In this document: positions 35,383 through 44,319 of the stretch, in pieces
Layout of the letters: every line of letters begins with the position of its first letter
How positions within the stretch are numbered: position 1 is the stretch's first letter
Assembly (NCBI RefSeq): GCF_900129975.1
Contig: NZ_FSRG01000003.1
Location: 124,001 to 188,000, forward strand
Direction of reading: 5' to 3'
Source: Halodesulfovibrio marinisediminis DSM 17456
Lineage (GTDB): Bacteria; Desulfobacterota; Desulfovibrionia; Desulfovibrionales; Desulfovibrionaceae
Length of the DNA: 64,000 bases
Position numbers and translations under genes: made by a program
Notes under the pieces: generated by a model
Told to the model about the DNA's origin: nothing
What the model saw: the letters and a program-made list of their open reading frames with translations, nothing else
Database searches by the model: none

Positions 35383-36441
35383 ATGGCTTGCAAATTTATC
35401 ACACACGAAAACATCAATTCGTGGCTTGAAGCACTGGCGAAAGACCACGTAGTGTTTGTTCCGGTGGATGACAACGGAACCGTGACCTATCGTCCGTATG
35501 GAGAAGACCGCAAGCCGGTTCTTGACCGTATCCCTGTGCGTTCTCCTAAAGAAGCAGTTTTTCCTCAGAACGAAACTCTGCTGACCTATAAATATGATAA
35601 AAATCCGGAAGACCTTGAGCGTACCTCTGTTCGCATCAAAGAAACTTTGCCGAAAGAGCGTGCAGTAGTTTTCGGTGCGCGTCCATGTGGTGCTCGCGGT
35701 ATGACCGTTTTTGATAGCGTGTTTGTTAACGATCGCATTCGTGATCCGTACTACGCAACACGCCGTGAAAATACATTGGTCGTTACTATTGCTTGTAATG
35801 CGGTTGAGTCTACTTGCTTCTGTCACGAAGTAGGTAGCGATCCTGCAGACAAAGCTGGTTCCGACATACTTTTGACTCCTGTAGAGGGGGGCTTCGCTGC
35901 TGAAGCTGTGACCGAACGTGGTGGAAAGATGCTTGAAGAAAGCTTCTTTGCAGATGGCGGTGACAAATGTGCTGAAGCAGAAGCGGTACAGAAAGCAACT
36001 CGCGAGATGCTTGGTGAAGCACATGATTTCTCCAATGCTCCAGAGGCGCTTCTTGCTGTGTTTGATGATGACGAGTTTTGGGAAGAGCAGGCTGCCGGTT
36101 GTCTCAGCTGTGGCGCATGTACTTACCTTTGTCCTACCTGTTACTGCTTTAATATTACTGATGAGCCAACAGGTACCACCGGTAAGCGTCTTCGTACATG
36201 GGATACCTGCATGAGCTTCCAGTACACTTTGGAAGGTAGCGGTCATAACCCGCGTACTACCAAAGCGAAACGTCTCAAAAACCGTGTGAACCACAAGTTT
36301 GCATACTACCCTAATACATACGATAAGCGTTTTGGCTGTTGTGGTTGTGGTCGTTGCATCAAGAGTTGTCCTGCTTCTATTGATATTCGTTCTATTGTTA
36401 AAGCAGCACAAGCTCGCAGCGCCAAGAAGGAGTCTAAGTAA
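35383..36441 (+). CDS. flxB: FlxB iron-sulfur subunit
   Basis: A 352-residue 4Fe-4S dicluster protein related to the beta subunits of sulfhydrogenases and anaerobic sulfite reductase AsrA. The N-terminal half has the ARPCGARGMTVFD segment; the C-terminal half carries CLSCGACTYLCPTCYCFN and CCGCGRCIKSCPASID. It relays electrons between FlxA and FlxC/D. The ATG at 35383 lies 2 bases after the flxC stop, with GAGGAG about 11 bases upstream. An in-frame ATG at 35338 lies inside flxC without an SD. Confidence 0.87.
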   Translation: MACKFITHENINSWLEALAKDHVVFVPVDDNGTVTYRPYGEDRKPVLDRIPVRSPKEAVFPQNETLLTYKYDKNPEDLERTSVRIKETLPKERAVVFGARPCGARGMTVFDSVFVNDRIRDPYYATRRENTLVVTIACNAVESTCFCHEVGSDPADKAGSDILLTPVEGGFAAEAVTERGGKMLEESFFADGGDKCAEAEAVQKATREMLGEAHDFSNAPEALLAVFDDDEFWEEQAAGCLSCGACTYLCPTCYCFNITDEPTGTTGKRLRTWDTCMSFQYTLEGSGHNPRTTKAKRLKNRVNHKFAYYPNTYDKRFGCCGCGRCIKSCPASIDIRSIVKAAQARSAKKESK

Positions 36442-37280
36442 TGAAAGCTAATCCAGTTCTGCCGGAGATGGCTACCGTCATGGAAGTAGTGGAAGAAACT
36501 TCCAACATTAAAACCTTCCGTGTTCGTTTTGATGATGAAGAGGTTATGAAAAAGTTCACTTTTGAACCGGGACAGGTAGGTCAGCTGTCTGTTTTCGGTG
36601 CAGGTGAATCAACATTCGTAATCAACTCTTCCCCGACCCGTATGGATTACCTCCAGTTCTCCGTAATGCGTGTAGGTGAAGTTACTTCCCGTATCCACCA
36701 GCTTAAAGCCGGTGACTCTGTTGGTGTTCGTGCTCCTCTTGGTAACGCGTTCCCGACTGAAGAGATGAAAGGACAGGACGTAACCTTTATCGGTGGTGGT
36801 ATCGGTATGGCTCCGCTGCGTACACTTCTTGTGTACATGCTGGATAACCGTGATGATTACGGTAAGATCACTCTTCTTTATGGTGCTCGTACTCCTCAGG
36901 ACCTGAGCTATCAAGAAGACCTTGCGGAGTGGATTGAGCGTGACGATATTGATGTAGTGCTGACCGTAGATAATCCAGACGAAGAGTGGGGCAAAAAGCC
37001 TTACCAGAAAACTGGTCTTATCCCGAACGTACTCAAAGAGATTAATCCTGATAACAGCGGCTACGCGGTTACTTGTGGCCCTCCAATCATGATTAAGTTC
37101 ACCCTCATGGCTCTTAACGAACTTGGCTTTAAAGATGACAAAATCATCACTACTCTCGAAAAACGTATGAAATGCGGTGTTGGCCTCTGTGGTCGTTGTA
37201 ACATCGGCGATAAATACGTTTGTGTAGATGGTCCTGTGTTCAAGTATTCTGAACTTCAGGAACTGCCTAACGAACTGTAG
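36441..37280 (+). CDS. flxA: FlxA FAD/NAD(P)H-binding oxidoreductase subunit
   Basis: A 279-residue ferredoxin-NADP reductase-type flavoprotein, the probable NADH entry point of the complex. Residues 10-105 form the FAD domain (FEPGQVGQLSVFG, STFVINSSPTRMDY); the NAD domain follows (VTFIGGGIGMAPLRTLL, LLYGARTPQDL). The C-terminus has RMKCGVGLCGRCNIGDKYVCVDGPVF, whose four Cys match the [2Fe-2S] site of PyrK and SudB-like proteins. The start overlaps the flxB stop. It closes the operon, ending at a terminator. Confidence 0.92.
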   Translation: MKANPVLPEMATVMEVVEETSNIKTFRVRFDDEEVMKKFTFEPGQVGQLSVFGAGESTFVINSSPTRMDYLQFSVMRVGEVTSRIHQLKAGDSVGVRAPLGNAFPTEEMKGQDVTFIGGGIGMAPLRTLLVYMLDNRDDYGKITLLYGARTPQDLSYQEDLAEWIERDDIDVVLTVDNPDEEWGKKPYQKTGLIPNVLKEINPDNSGYAVTCGPPIMIKFTLMALNELGFKDDKIITTLEKRMKCGVGLCGRCNIGDKYVCVDGPVFKYSELQELPNEL

Positions 37281-37301
37281 TTTGATTGCTATAGAATGAC
37301 G

Positions 37302-37338
37302 AAGCCCCCGATGCCCATAGTGCATTGGGGGCTTTTTT
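37302..37338 (+). terminator. Terminator of the hdr-flx operon
   Basis: AAGCCCCCGATGC pairs with GCAT(T)GGGGGCTT around CCATAGT and is followed by T6. Confidence 0.88.
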
Positions 37339-37454
37339 GATGCCTCTTCCTCATCCTCTTGAAAAAGATTAGGAAATTACTAGGTAGGGTGGGGTAAATG
37401 TTGCTTCGGTGATCCTTCGGCAAGATATTATTTCAGGACGGGACATAACAAAAA

Positions 37455-37480
37455 AAGCCCGCTGCTGATGCAACGGGCTT
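37455..37480 (-). terminator. Terminator of fba-gap
   Basis: Read on the minus strand, AAGCCCGTTGC pairs with GCAGCGGGCTT and is followed by T7, about 25 bases after the gap stop. Confidence 0.82.
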
Positions 37481-37504
37481 ATTTAATTTCAAACTCATAT
37501 GAGT

Positions 37505-38506
37505 CTACAGGGAAGCGCCAACCATTCTGAGGAGGCGAGCGAGCTGGTTGGTAAAGCCGGCTTCGTTGTCGTACCAAACGAGAACTTTAACCATGTTACC
37601 ATCCATTACGCTTGTGCTGAGACCGTCTACTACGCCGCCGTGTGTATCGCCGATGTAGTCAACGGAAACGAGAGGTTCGTCAGAGTAGCCGAGATTGGCT
37701 TTCAAAGAACCTTCAGCTGCTGCTTTCAAAGCTGCGTTAACTTCTTCTGCAGTGGTGTTTTTTTCCACGGTGCAGGTAAGGTCAATCAGAGAACCATCAG
37801 GAACTGGAACACGAATAGCCATACCGTCAAGTTTGCCCTGAAGTTCAGGAAGAACAAGACCTACAGCTTTTGCTGCGCCAGTGGTTGTTGGAATCATGGA
37901 TACGCCAGCAGCACGTGCGCGGCGAAGATCCTTGTGAGAACCGTCGAGGATTCTCTGACCCATAGTGTAACCATGGATGGTTGTCATAAGACCATGTTTA
38001 ATACCAAAGGTTTCATGGAGAACCTTTGCTGCCGGAGCAAGACAGTTTGTGGAGCAGGAAGCGTTAGAAAGAACGTGATGTTTTTCAGCATCATAAATGT
38101 CTTCGTTTACGCCCATAACAATGGTTGCGTCCACGTCTTTGCCTGGTGCAGAAATGATAGATTTCTTAGCGCCACAAGCAATGTGCTCGGCAAGACCGTC
38201 ACGGTCTTTAATGGTACCGGTGGTTTCAACAGCGATGTTAACCCCGAGTTCGCCCCATTTCCATTCGCCGCGTGCGCAACGTGTAACGATAATCTGCTTA
38301 CCGTTTACTTTAAAGCCCTCTTCGTTAGCTTCAACTTCTCCAGTAAAGGTTCCGTGAACGGAGTCGTACTTGAAAAGGTGAGCAAGAGCTTCGTTGTCAG
38401 CGCGTGCGTTAATAACTGCAACTTCAAGTTCTGGGTCGTTAACGAGAAGACGAACGAGATAGCGGCCAATGCGACCAAAACCGTTGATACCAAGCTTCAC
38501 AGCCAT
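37505..38506 (-). CDS. gap: Glyceraldehyde-3-phosphate dehydrogenase, type I
   Basis: A 333-residue glycolytic/gluconeogenic enzyme oxidising glyceraldehyde 3-phosphate with phosphate. The NAD-binding start is INGFGRIGR, the catalytic Cys151 lies in ASCSTNCLAP, and the general base is His178 in TTIHGYT. WYDNEAGF near the end is the usual family motif. The residue after VIN at the end of strand 2 is Ala34 where NAD-specific enzymes have Asp, so NADP use is possible. It lies 26 bases after the fba stop, with GGGAG before its ATG, and the two form an operon. Confidence 0.93.
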   Translation of the reverse strand: MAVKLGINGFGRIGRYLVRLLVNDPELEVAVINARADNEALAHLFKYDSVHGTFTGEVEANEEGFKVNGKQIIVTRCARGEWKWGELGVNIAVETTGTIKDRDGLAEHIACGAKKSIISAPGKDVDATIVMGVNEDIYDAEKHHVLSNASCSTNCLAPAAKVLHETFGIKHGLMTTIHGYTMGQRILDGSHKDLRRARAAGVSMIPTTTGAAKAVGLVLPELQGKLDGMAIRVPVPDGSLIDLTCTVEKNTTAEEVNAALKAAAEGSLKANLGYSDEPLVSVDYIGDTHGGVVDGLSTSVMDGNMVKVLVWYDNEAGFTNQLARLLRMVGASL

Positions 38507-38532
38507 GAGAAAGCTCCCTAAGCGGTAGTGTG

Positions 38533-39456
38533 TTAAATCTTGTTAGAGCAGCCCAGCACGTTCTTAATTTTGTGCTGAACCATTTCTTTTACAGCCTGAC
38601 GGGCTGGCTTGAGGTACTGGCGTGGATCGAAATGAGATGGGTTTTCTGCAAAGTGTTTGCGGATAACTGCTGTCATTGCAAGACGGATGTCGGTGTCAAT
38701 GTTGATCTTGCAAACGCCGTAAGTGGCAGCCTTACGGAGCAACTCTTCCGGAACACCTTTAGCAGAGCCGATGTCTCCGCCGTACTTGTTTGCCATTTCA
38801 ACAAACTCCTGAGGCACGGAAGAAGAACCGTGGAGTACAATTGGGAACTCAGGGAGCATGTTGGTGATTTTTTCAAGACGCTCAAAGTCAAGGCGTGCTT
38901 CGCCGGTGAATTTGTATGCGCCGTGACTGGTTCCGATAGCAATAGCAAGAGAGTCACAACCGGTGCGCTCTACAAATTCTACTGCCTGATCAGGATCGGT
39001 GTAAATGGACTCTTCAGAGTGAACGTCATCTTCAACACCTGCAAGACGACCAAGTTCAGCTTCAACAACAACGCCACGTTCATGAGCGTATTCTACTACC
39101 TGTTTGGTAATAGCGATGTTTTCTTCAAAGTCGAGGTGGGAACCATCAAACATTACTGAAGAGAAGCCGCCGTCAATGCACTGTTTACAAATTTCAAAGT
39201 CCTGACCATGGTCAAGGTGCAGAGCAAGTGGATGATCAGTTTCTTCAAGAGCAGCTTCGATGAGCTTTTTAATGTAAGTCTGACCTGCGTAACGGCGAGC
39301 GCCTGCGGAAACCTGCAGGATAAGAGGAGCTTTTTCTTCCTGAGCTGCCTCCATGATACCCTGAATAATTTCCATGTTGTTTACGTTAAACGCACCAACT
39401 GCGTAGCCTTCCTTGTATGCGCGGGCAAACATCTCTTTAGTACCGGTAAGTGGCAT
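38533..39456 (-). CDS. fba: Class II fructose-bisphosphate aldolase
   Basis: A 307-residue zinc-dependent aldolase that interconverts fructose 1,6-bisphosphate with dihydroxyacetone phosphate and glyceraldehyde 3-phosphate. It has the N-terminal YAVGAFNVNNME, the zinc-binding HLDHGQDFE, EAELGRLAGVEDD, GTSHGAYKF, the zinc His in LHGSSSVPQE and phosphate-binding NIDTDIRLA. It is of the shorter type related to tagatose-bisphosphate aldolases. The start at 39456 has the very strong SD GAGGAGGT; an ATG 15 bases earlier is unlikely. It is the first gene of the fba-gap unit. Confidence 0.92.
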   Translation of the reverse strand: MPLTGTKEMFARAYKEGYAVGAFNVNNMEIIQGIMEAAQEEKAPLILQVSAGARRYAGQTYIKKLIEAALEETDHPLALHLDHGQDFEICKQCIDGGFSSVMFDGSHLDFEENIAITKQVVEYAHERGVVVEAELGRLAGVEDDVHSEESIYTDPDQAVEFVERTGCDSLAIAIGTSHGAYKFTGEARLDFERLEKITNMLPEFPIVLHGSSSVPQEFVEMANKYGGDIGSAKGVPEELLRKAATYGVCKINIDTDIRLAMTAVIRKHFAENPSHFDPRQYLKPARQAVKEMVQHKIKNVLGCSNKI

Positions 39457-39475
39457 AAATAACCTCCTCAAAAAA

Positions 39476-39515
39476 AATTATGGTAGTCATGATATTACGT
39501 ATAAGAACCATAATT
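39476..39515 (-). repeat. Inverted repeat in the fba leader, followed by T8
   Basis: On the minus strand AATTATGGT and ACCATAATT (9 bp, perfect) enclose a 22-base loop and are followed directly by eight T and then the fba SD. It could be an operator or a weak attenuator. The AT-rich stem makes termination alone doubtful. Confidence 0.5.
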
Positions 39516-39877
39516 CCATGATTACTAATAGAAAAACATAAGCTTAACCGTGCCACTTTGCTACTAAAAGATGGGTTCGACCATGGGCGCGTATGGGGCG
39601 GACCAAGAAGTTAACCGTTTACACTACTGGTGCAATAAAACACCGCACAGAACGGCTCAAAGGGCAAAAATGGATAAGCACTAGTTAGTATCTACGAGTC
39701 AGTCGTGTAGACGAAAAAACACACTGACGACAAACATGTGTACTTTACACGTGGTGCTCATAAAAGCAAAGTAAACAAACTGCAATAGCTAGTTGCATAT
39801 TTCTTTAAAATAATTTTGTGAACAATCGTTAAATGTACCATTCATCACTGGGAGTACTGTTCAATTTTTCTTAAAGA

Positions 39878-39916
39878 TTGTGCCGTGCTGCGTTAGAAAG
39901 TAGCGGCACGGCACAA
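39878..39916 (-). terminator. Hairpin downstream of surE
   Basis: TTGTGCCGTGC and GCACGGCACAA form a perfect 11-bp stem with a 17-base loop. The minus strand continues ATCTTTAAGAAAAATT, a poor U tract, so it is a probable but weak terminator of surE. Confidence 0.5.
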
Positions 39917-39970
39917 AAGGTACTCTTTTTTAATAATCACGTACTGTTAAATATTGCAGTGCTGTATTGG

Positions 39971-40729
39971 CTATTGATCCATGTTCAAGACAGAGAGGGC
40001 AGACATGGTTTGTTCATCTGTAAAATCAAATTTCAATGGTGTCAGCGTTACGTATCCCTCTGACAGCAGGTCTCGGTCTGTACCCATTGCAACATCTTCT
40101 GGTGGAATTTTACCGTCCAGCCACCAATAGCTTCCACCACGCGGGTCAGTTTTATGTACATACCAATCTTTCCATGTCGCACTTGTCTGTGGGCAGACTC
40201 GTAGCCCTTTAACTTTGTCCATCGGCAGGTTAGGGAAGTTCAGGTTTACAACACAGCGTTTGGGTAGGGCATCCCACGGAAGGTTTTCTGCAATTTCAAC
40301 AGCAAATTTTGCCTGTTCTGACAAGTCATCAGGTCTGAAATTATCAAAGGAAACAGCCATGGAAGGGTAGCCTGTGCTGGCGCCTTCAGTAGCAGCAGAA
40401 ACAGTTCCGGAATACAGAATATCCGGTCCTACGTTTGCGCCTGCGTTAATTCCAGAGATAATGAGATCAATTTTATCTTCAATAAGGCTGCGTAACCCAA
40501 GCTTGACGCAGTCAACAGGAGTTCCATAAACACCAGTGCCGCGGAAACCGTTTTCGTGGAATTCTTTGACGCGAAGCGGCATGGAAAGGGTTACTGCGTG
40601 ACCTACTGCAGACTGTTCTGAAACAGGTGCCACACAGTGGACCGTGTGGCCTGCATTAATCAGCGCGTTGTACATGGCACGCAATCCCGGTGCTTGAATT
40701 CCGTCATCGTTTGTAAGTGCAATAATCAT
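39971..40729 (-). CDS. surE: 5'/3'-nucleotidase SurE
   Basis: A 252-residue metal-dependent phosphatase acting on nucleoside monophosphates and some short polyphosphates, linked to stationary-phase survival. The catalytic opening LTNDDGIQAPG carries the paired Asp that bind the metal; SAVGHAVTLS, SGINAGANVGPDILYSGTV and the closing VTLTPL are also family motifs. Length is normal. AGAGG precedes the ATG. It is a single minus-strand gene, divergent from the HD-domain gene. Confidence 0.94.
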   Translation of the reverse strand: MIIALTNDDGIQAPGLRAMYNALINAGHTVHCVAPVSEQSAVGHAVTLSMPLRVKEFHENGFRGTGVYGTPVDCVKLGLRSLIEDKIDLIISGINAGANVGPDILYSGTVSAATEGASTGYPSMAVSFDNFRPDDLSEQAKFAVEIAENLPWDALPKRCVVNLNFPNLPMDKVKGLRVCPQTSATWKDWYVHKTDPRGGSYWWLDGKIPPEDVAMGTDRDLLSEGYVTLTPLKFDFTDEQTMSALSVLNMDQ

Positions 40730-41028
40730 AACAACCTCTGGTAATTGCTTGTATTTACAACCGTCAAATCGTTTGACAACTTCTTTAAAAAACAGGAAGC
40801 ATATCTTTAGTTAATGATAGAAGTATACCTGTATTTTATGTTTGTGACAGGAAGAGTTTGTTCTTCCGTATTACGTCAGGTACAAGTCTAGTTGTTTCCA
40901 CCACAGGTTAGCTTTATGAAAGTGAGCTTGTGATGCATCGCATATTTCGATCTCATGACCGTTTTTGGGCTGCATGTGTAACCACGGTCAGCTTTAAATA
41001 TCGAATTTTCATTTCTTCAGGGTATAAA

Positions 41029-42087
41029 ATGGACCTTAAAAAAATACAATTTGTTCGAGATATTTCCAATAATGACGAAGTGCTTTCCATCTTTTCTATT
41101 ACGCAGGCTACCCTCGCGCAGGCGCGTAATGGTCCTTATTGGAGACTCGAGCTGTCTGACATGACAGGTTCAATCGGAGCAAAAATCTGGAGCCCGCTTG
41201 CTCAGCAGTTTCCGGAAATAGCTGCAGGCCAGATGTTAGCAGTTAAAGGTCGTGCCAGCACATACCGTGATATTTTAGATGTGAATATTGAACATATGAA
41301 AATACTCACACCTGAAGATACTGCTGAACTTGATATGGGTGATTTTGTTGCCGCTTCAGAGCGCCATCCAGATGATATGTATGCAGACCTTATTACCCTG
41401 TGTTCTTCAGTTCTTACACATGCTCCGTGGCTTACATTTGTTCAGTCTGCTCTTGCTGATGAAGAAATTGCCACCCGCTTTAAAAATGCAATTGGAGCAA
41501 AGAATGTCCATCACGCTTATCTAGGTGGTTTGCTTGAACACACCTTGTCTGTTGCTGAGCTGTGCATGAAGTTGTGTGATCAGTATGATGAACTCGATCG
41601 TCAGGTATTGCTTGCCGGAGCTATCTTCCATGATATCGGTAAAGCATGGGAGCTGAGTGCCGGTCTTGTGAAAGATTATACTGACGAAGGACGTCTTATC
41701 GGGCATATCAACATTGGTTTGGAGAAAGTAGAACCGTATCTTGCGGCATCTGGTTTATCTGTTGAATTACAGATGCACTTTAAGCACTTAATTCTTGGGC
41801 ATCATGGTCAGAGAGAGTGGGGGTCTCCTGTTCTTCCTGCTACAGCTGAAGCACTTGTACTTCATTACGCTGATAATATTGATGCAAAGCTTGCACAGCT
41901 TCGTGGATTGTTCAGCGAGTTTGAAGACGGTGAAACAGGCTGGACACCATACCAGAATACGCTGGGACGTTTTATATTTAAACCTCATTCGACTCCAGAT
42001 CCTACTAAAATTTTTAGAGACTCTCCTGTTACGAATCTTTCCGAAGGTGCTTTTAAGGTTCCAGTTTCTTCTGATGGTGAGTTTTAG
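41029..42087 (+). CDS. YhaM-like 3'-5' exoribonuclease (OB + HD domains)
   Basis: A 352-residue protein with an N-terminal OB-fold nucleic-acid-binding domain (about 10-95, YWRLELSDMTGSIGAKIW) and an HD hydrolase domain (about 145-300). Metal ligands are visible in HHAYLGGLLEHTLSV, AIFHDIGKAWEL, LILGHHGQREWG and HYADNIDAK. This is the architecture of YhaM/CBF1 nucleases that trim single-stranded RNA or DNA from the 3' end. The start at 41029 has AGGG 6 bases upstream; an ATG 99 bases earlier lacks conserved sequence. It begins a run of five same-strand genes. Confidence 0.87.
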   Translation: MDLKKIQFVRDISNNDEVLSIFSITQATLAQARNGPYWRLELSDMTGSIGAKIWSPLAQQFPEIAAGQMLAVKGRASTYRDILDVNIEHMKILTPEDTAELDMGDFVAASERHPDDMYADLITLCSSVLTHAPWLTFVQSALADEEIATRFKNAIGAKNVHHAYLGGLLEHTLSVAELCMKLCDQYDELDRQVLLAGAIFHDIGKAWELSAGLVKDYTDEGRLIGHINIGLEKVEPYLAASGLSVELQMHFKHLILGHHGQREWGSPVLPATAEALVLHYADNIDAKLAQLRGLFSEFEDGETGWTPYQNTLGRFIFKPHSTPDPTKIFRDSPVTNLSEGAFKVPVSSDGEF

Positions 42088-42265
42088 CAGGCAGTCTGTG
42101 AGTCAGGCTCGTAAAAGAAATTAGCAATTAAATGTTATTCGCGATTAAGGGGAGACGGGGGCAGGGCGCTCTCTGCCTGTCGGAAATCTAGTCGTCCTTG
42201 AGGAATGAGAGATTACGGATAAAGAAAATGAACCGACTCGTCGAATGCATAATTAAGGATACAGT

Positions 42266-42922
42266 ATGTTTATTACCTTAGAAGGAATGGAAGGTTCCGG
42301 TAAAAGTACCGTCTTGAAGAAGCTGCATGCATGGCTCGAATCTGAAGGCTATGAAGTTGTGTTGACCCGTGAACCGGGCGGTAGCGAACTTGGTAAGACT
42401 CTTCGTGCATTGTTGTTGGATGCTGAAAATACCGACATTACCAGCGAAGCAGAATTGTTCTTGTACCTTGCTGATAGAGCACAGCACGTCTCTCAGGTTA
42501 TTAAACCTGCTCTTGAAGCTGGAAAGGTTGTTTTGTGCGATCGCTACGCAGACTCTACAGTTGTGTATCAGGGCTATGGTCGTGGACTTGATCCGAATTT
42601 GCTGCATTCTTTCAACGAAGTTGCGACAACAGGCTTGTGGCCGGATATTAGCCTGTTACTTGATGTAGAGCCTGAAATTGGATTACGTCGTGCTCTTTCC
42701 CGTAATATTGAGCAGGGACTTTCCCGTGCTGAAGGACGCTTTGAGGCTGAAGCAATAGACTTTCATTCCCGCGTGCGTGAAGGATATTTAACATGGGCAG
42801 CCTTGAACAATAAGCGATTTAAGGTTGTTGATGCTTCTGTAACTCCTGATGAAGTGTTTGCACAAGTCGTAGATTGTATGCGTACCGCTATTGCGATGAT
42901 GAAAACAGAGAGTGTTGACTAG
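42266..42922 (+). CDS. tmk: Thymidylate kinase
   Basis: A 218-residue dTMP kinase making dTDP for DNA synthesis. The P-loop is GMEGSGKST, the nucleotide-binding REPGGSELG and [12 protein letters not shown] motifs are complete, and the lid region is rich in Arg ([15 protein letters not shown]). AAGGA lies 7 bases before the ATG. It lies 178 bases after the YhaM-like gene, a stretch containing a small GGCAG/CTGCC hairpin, so co-transcription is likely but not certain. Confidence 0.94.
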   Translation: MFITLEGMEGSGKSTVLKKLHAWLESEGYEVVLTREPGGSELGKTLRALLLDAENTDITSEAELFLYLADRAQHVSQVIKPALEAGKVVLCDRYADSTVVYQGYGRGLDPNLLHSFNEVATTGLWPDISLLLDVEPEIGLRRALSRNIEQGLSRAEGRFEAEAIDFHSRVREGYLTWAALNNKRFKVVDASVTPDEVFAQVVDCMRTAIAMMKTESVD

Positions 42923-42978
42923 ACAATTATTGCCGCATCATTAATGCGTAACAGAAAAAAATAAGCGGAAGAGAGCTA

Positions 42979-44319
42979 ATGCTGCGAGCAAAAAATTCTT
43001 TAGGGGTTATCTTTTTCCCCGCATATGACTGGGCGATTAGTGCGACTCATCCAGAAAGGGAAGAGCGCCTTTTGTACACGCAGGATCAACTGCGTGAAGA
43101 AGGGCTTTTCGATATAGAAGGCATTTCTGAATACAAGCCGCTGGTGGCTTCGTTGGAAGATGTGGAGCGCACACATTTTTGTTTTCCCAATGTGGAAAGT
43201 GTGTGCACTAAATCACACTTGATCTCTGCCGGTGGTGCTATTCGTGCTGCGCAGTTGGTGATGGAAGGGGAAAAGGACAAAGCTTTTGCGCTGGTTCGTC
43301 CTCCGGGGCATCACGCTATGAAGTCTGTTCATGGTTCACGCGGGTTTTGCAATATTAATATTGAAGCCGTGATGATTGAGTATATTCGTGAAAAATACGG
43401 TCCGCTTAAAATTGCCGTTGTAGATACGGACTGTCATCATGGTGATGGCACGCAGGATGTCTACTGGAACGATAAGGATGTGCTCTTTATCTCCATGCAT
43501 CAGGATGGCAGAACGTTGTATCCGGGCAGTGGTTTTCCTGCTGAGCGTGGCGGCGTTAATGCCTATGGTAAAACATTGAACATCCCGCTTCCGCCTAATA
43601 CATCAGATGAAGGTTTTTTGTACGCGATTAAAAATGTCGTGTTGCCTGTGCTGGATGATTTTAAGCCGGATCTTATTATCAATTCAGCAGGTCAGGATAA
43701 CCATTACTCAGACCCTATCACAAACATGAATTTTTCAGCACGCGGTTATGCGAAGCTGAACGAAATGTTGAATCCGGATATTGCCGTGCTCGAAGGTGGT
43801 TACTCTATTCAGGGTGCGTTGCCGTATGTGAACCTTGGTATTTGCCTTGCGATGGCAGGGATTGATTACGAGCATGTTGCAGAGCCTGATTTTGATCCTC
43901 AGCGCTATGCACAGACACCGCAAGTAACAGAATATATCAAGAATCTTTCCAGAGAATTACTTGAAGGATATTTTGCATCCACCACGCCGGACATTGAGGC
44001 GTTGGTGAAAAAAACAGGATATGAGCGCGATGGAGATTTCATCGTTCGTTCCAAGGATATCTATTACGATACGGACGGGATCAGTGAGAGCCAAATTGAA
44101 TCCGTGGTCTTGTGTCCTGATTGCTCAGGAACATTACGTCTTGAAACGTGGTCGTCTGTTAATCCTCTGAGTCTCGGTGTAGAGGTTCCAGTAGGGGCTT
44201 GTGATCGATGCCGTGAAATTGGGCGACAAGTGCTGAAACAGGCGCGCGCCAATGAAAAATACCGATTTATTCAAAGTATAAACCGCAGGGACAAGGAGTA
44301 CATGCGGTATGGATTTTAA
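42979..44319 (+). CDS. HDAC-family deacetylase with C-terminal zinc ribbon
   Basis: A 446-residue protein. Residues 8-325 are a class II-like histone deacetylase/acetoin-utilisation (AcuC) domain. The charge-relay His pair is H111/H112 (PPGHHAMKS), zinc ligands are D151, H153 (DTDCHHGDGTQ) and D240 (SAGQDNH), and the catalytic Tyr is in LEGGYS. It should therefore deacetylate acetyl-lysine or small acetylated amines. Unusually, the C-terminus adds two CxxC pairs, C379/C382 and C408/C411, spaced like a zinc ribbon. The last 11 bases overlap the next gene, so the TPR protein is probably translated with it. Confidence 0.88.
   Translation: MLRAKNSLGVIFFPAYDWAISATHPEREERLLYTQDQLREEGLFDIEGISEYKPLVASLEDVERTHFCFPNVESVCTKSHLISAGGAIRAAQLVMEGEKDKAFALVRPPGHHAMKSVHGSRGFCNINIEAVMIEYIREKYGPLKIAVVDTDCHHGDGTQDVYWNDKDVLFISMHQDGRTLYPGSGFPAERGGVNAYGKTLNIPLPPNTSDEGFLYAIKNVVLPVLDDFKPDLIINSAGQDNHYSDPITNMNFSARGYAKLNEMLNPDIAVLEGGYSIQGALPYVNLGICLAMAGIDYEHVAEPDFDPQRYAQTPQVTEYIKNLSRELLEGYFASTTPDIEALVKKTGYERDGDFIVRSKDIYYDTDGISESQIESVVLCPDCSGTLRLETWSSVNPLSLGVEVPVGACDRCREIGRQVLKQARANEKYRFIQSINRRDKEYMRYGF

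Larger units (their letters stand above)
39457..39970. other. Intergenic region between surE and fba
   Basis: About 500 bases with no gene. It holds the fba leader inverted repeat (39476-39515), the surE downstream hairpin (39878-39916), and AT-rich sequence without a recognisable minus-strand promoter. Confidence 0.4.
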
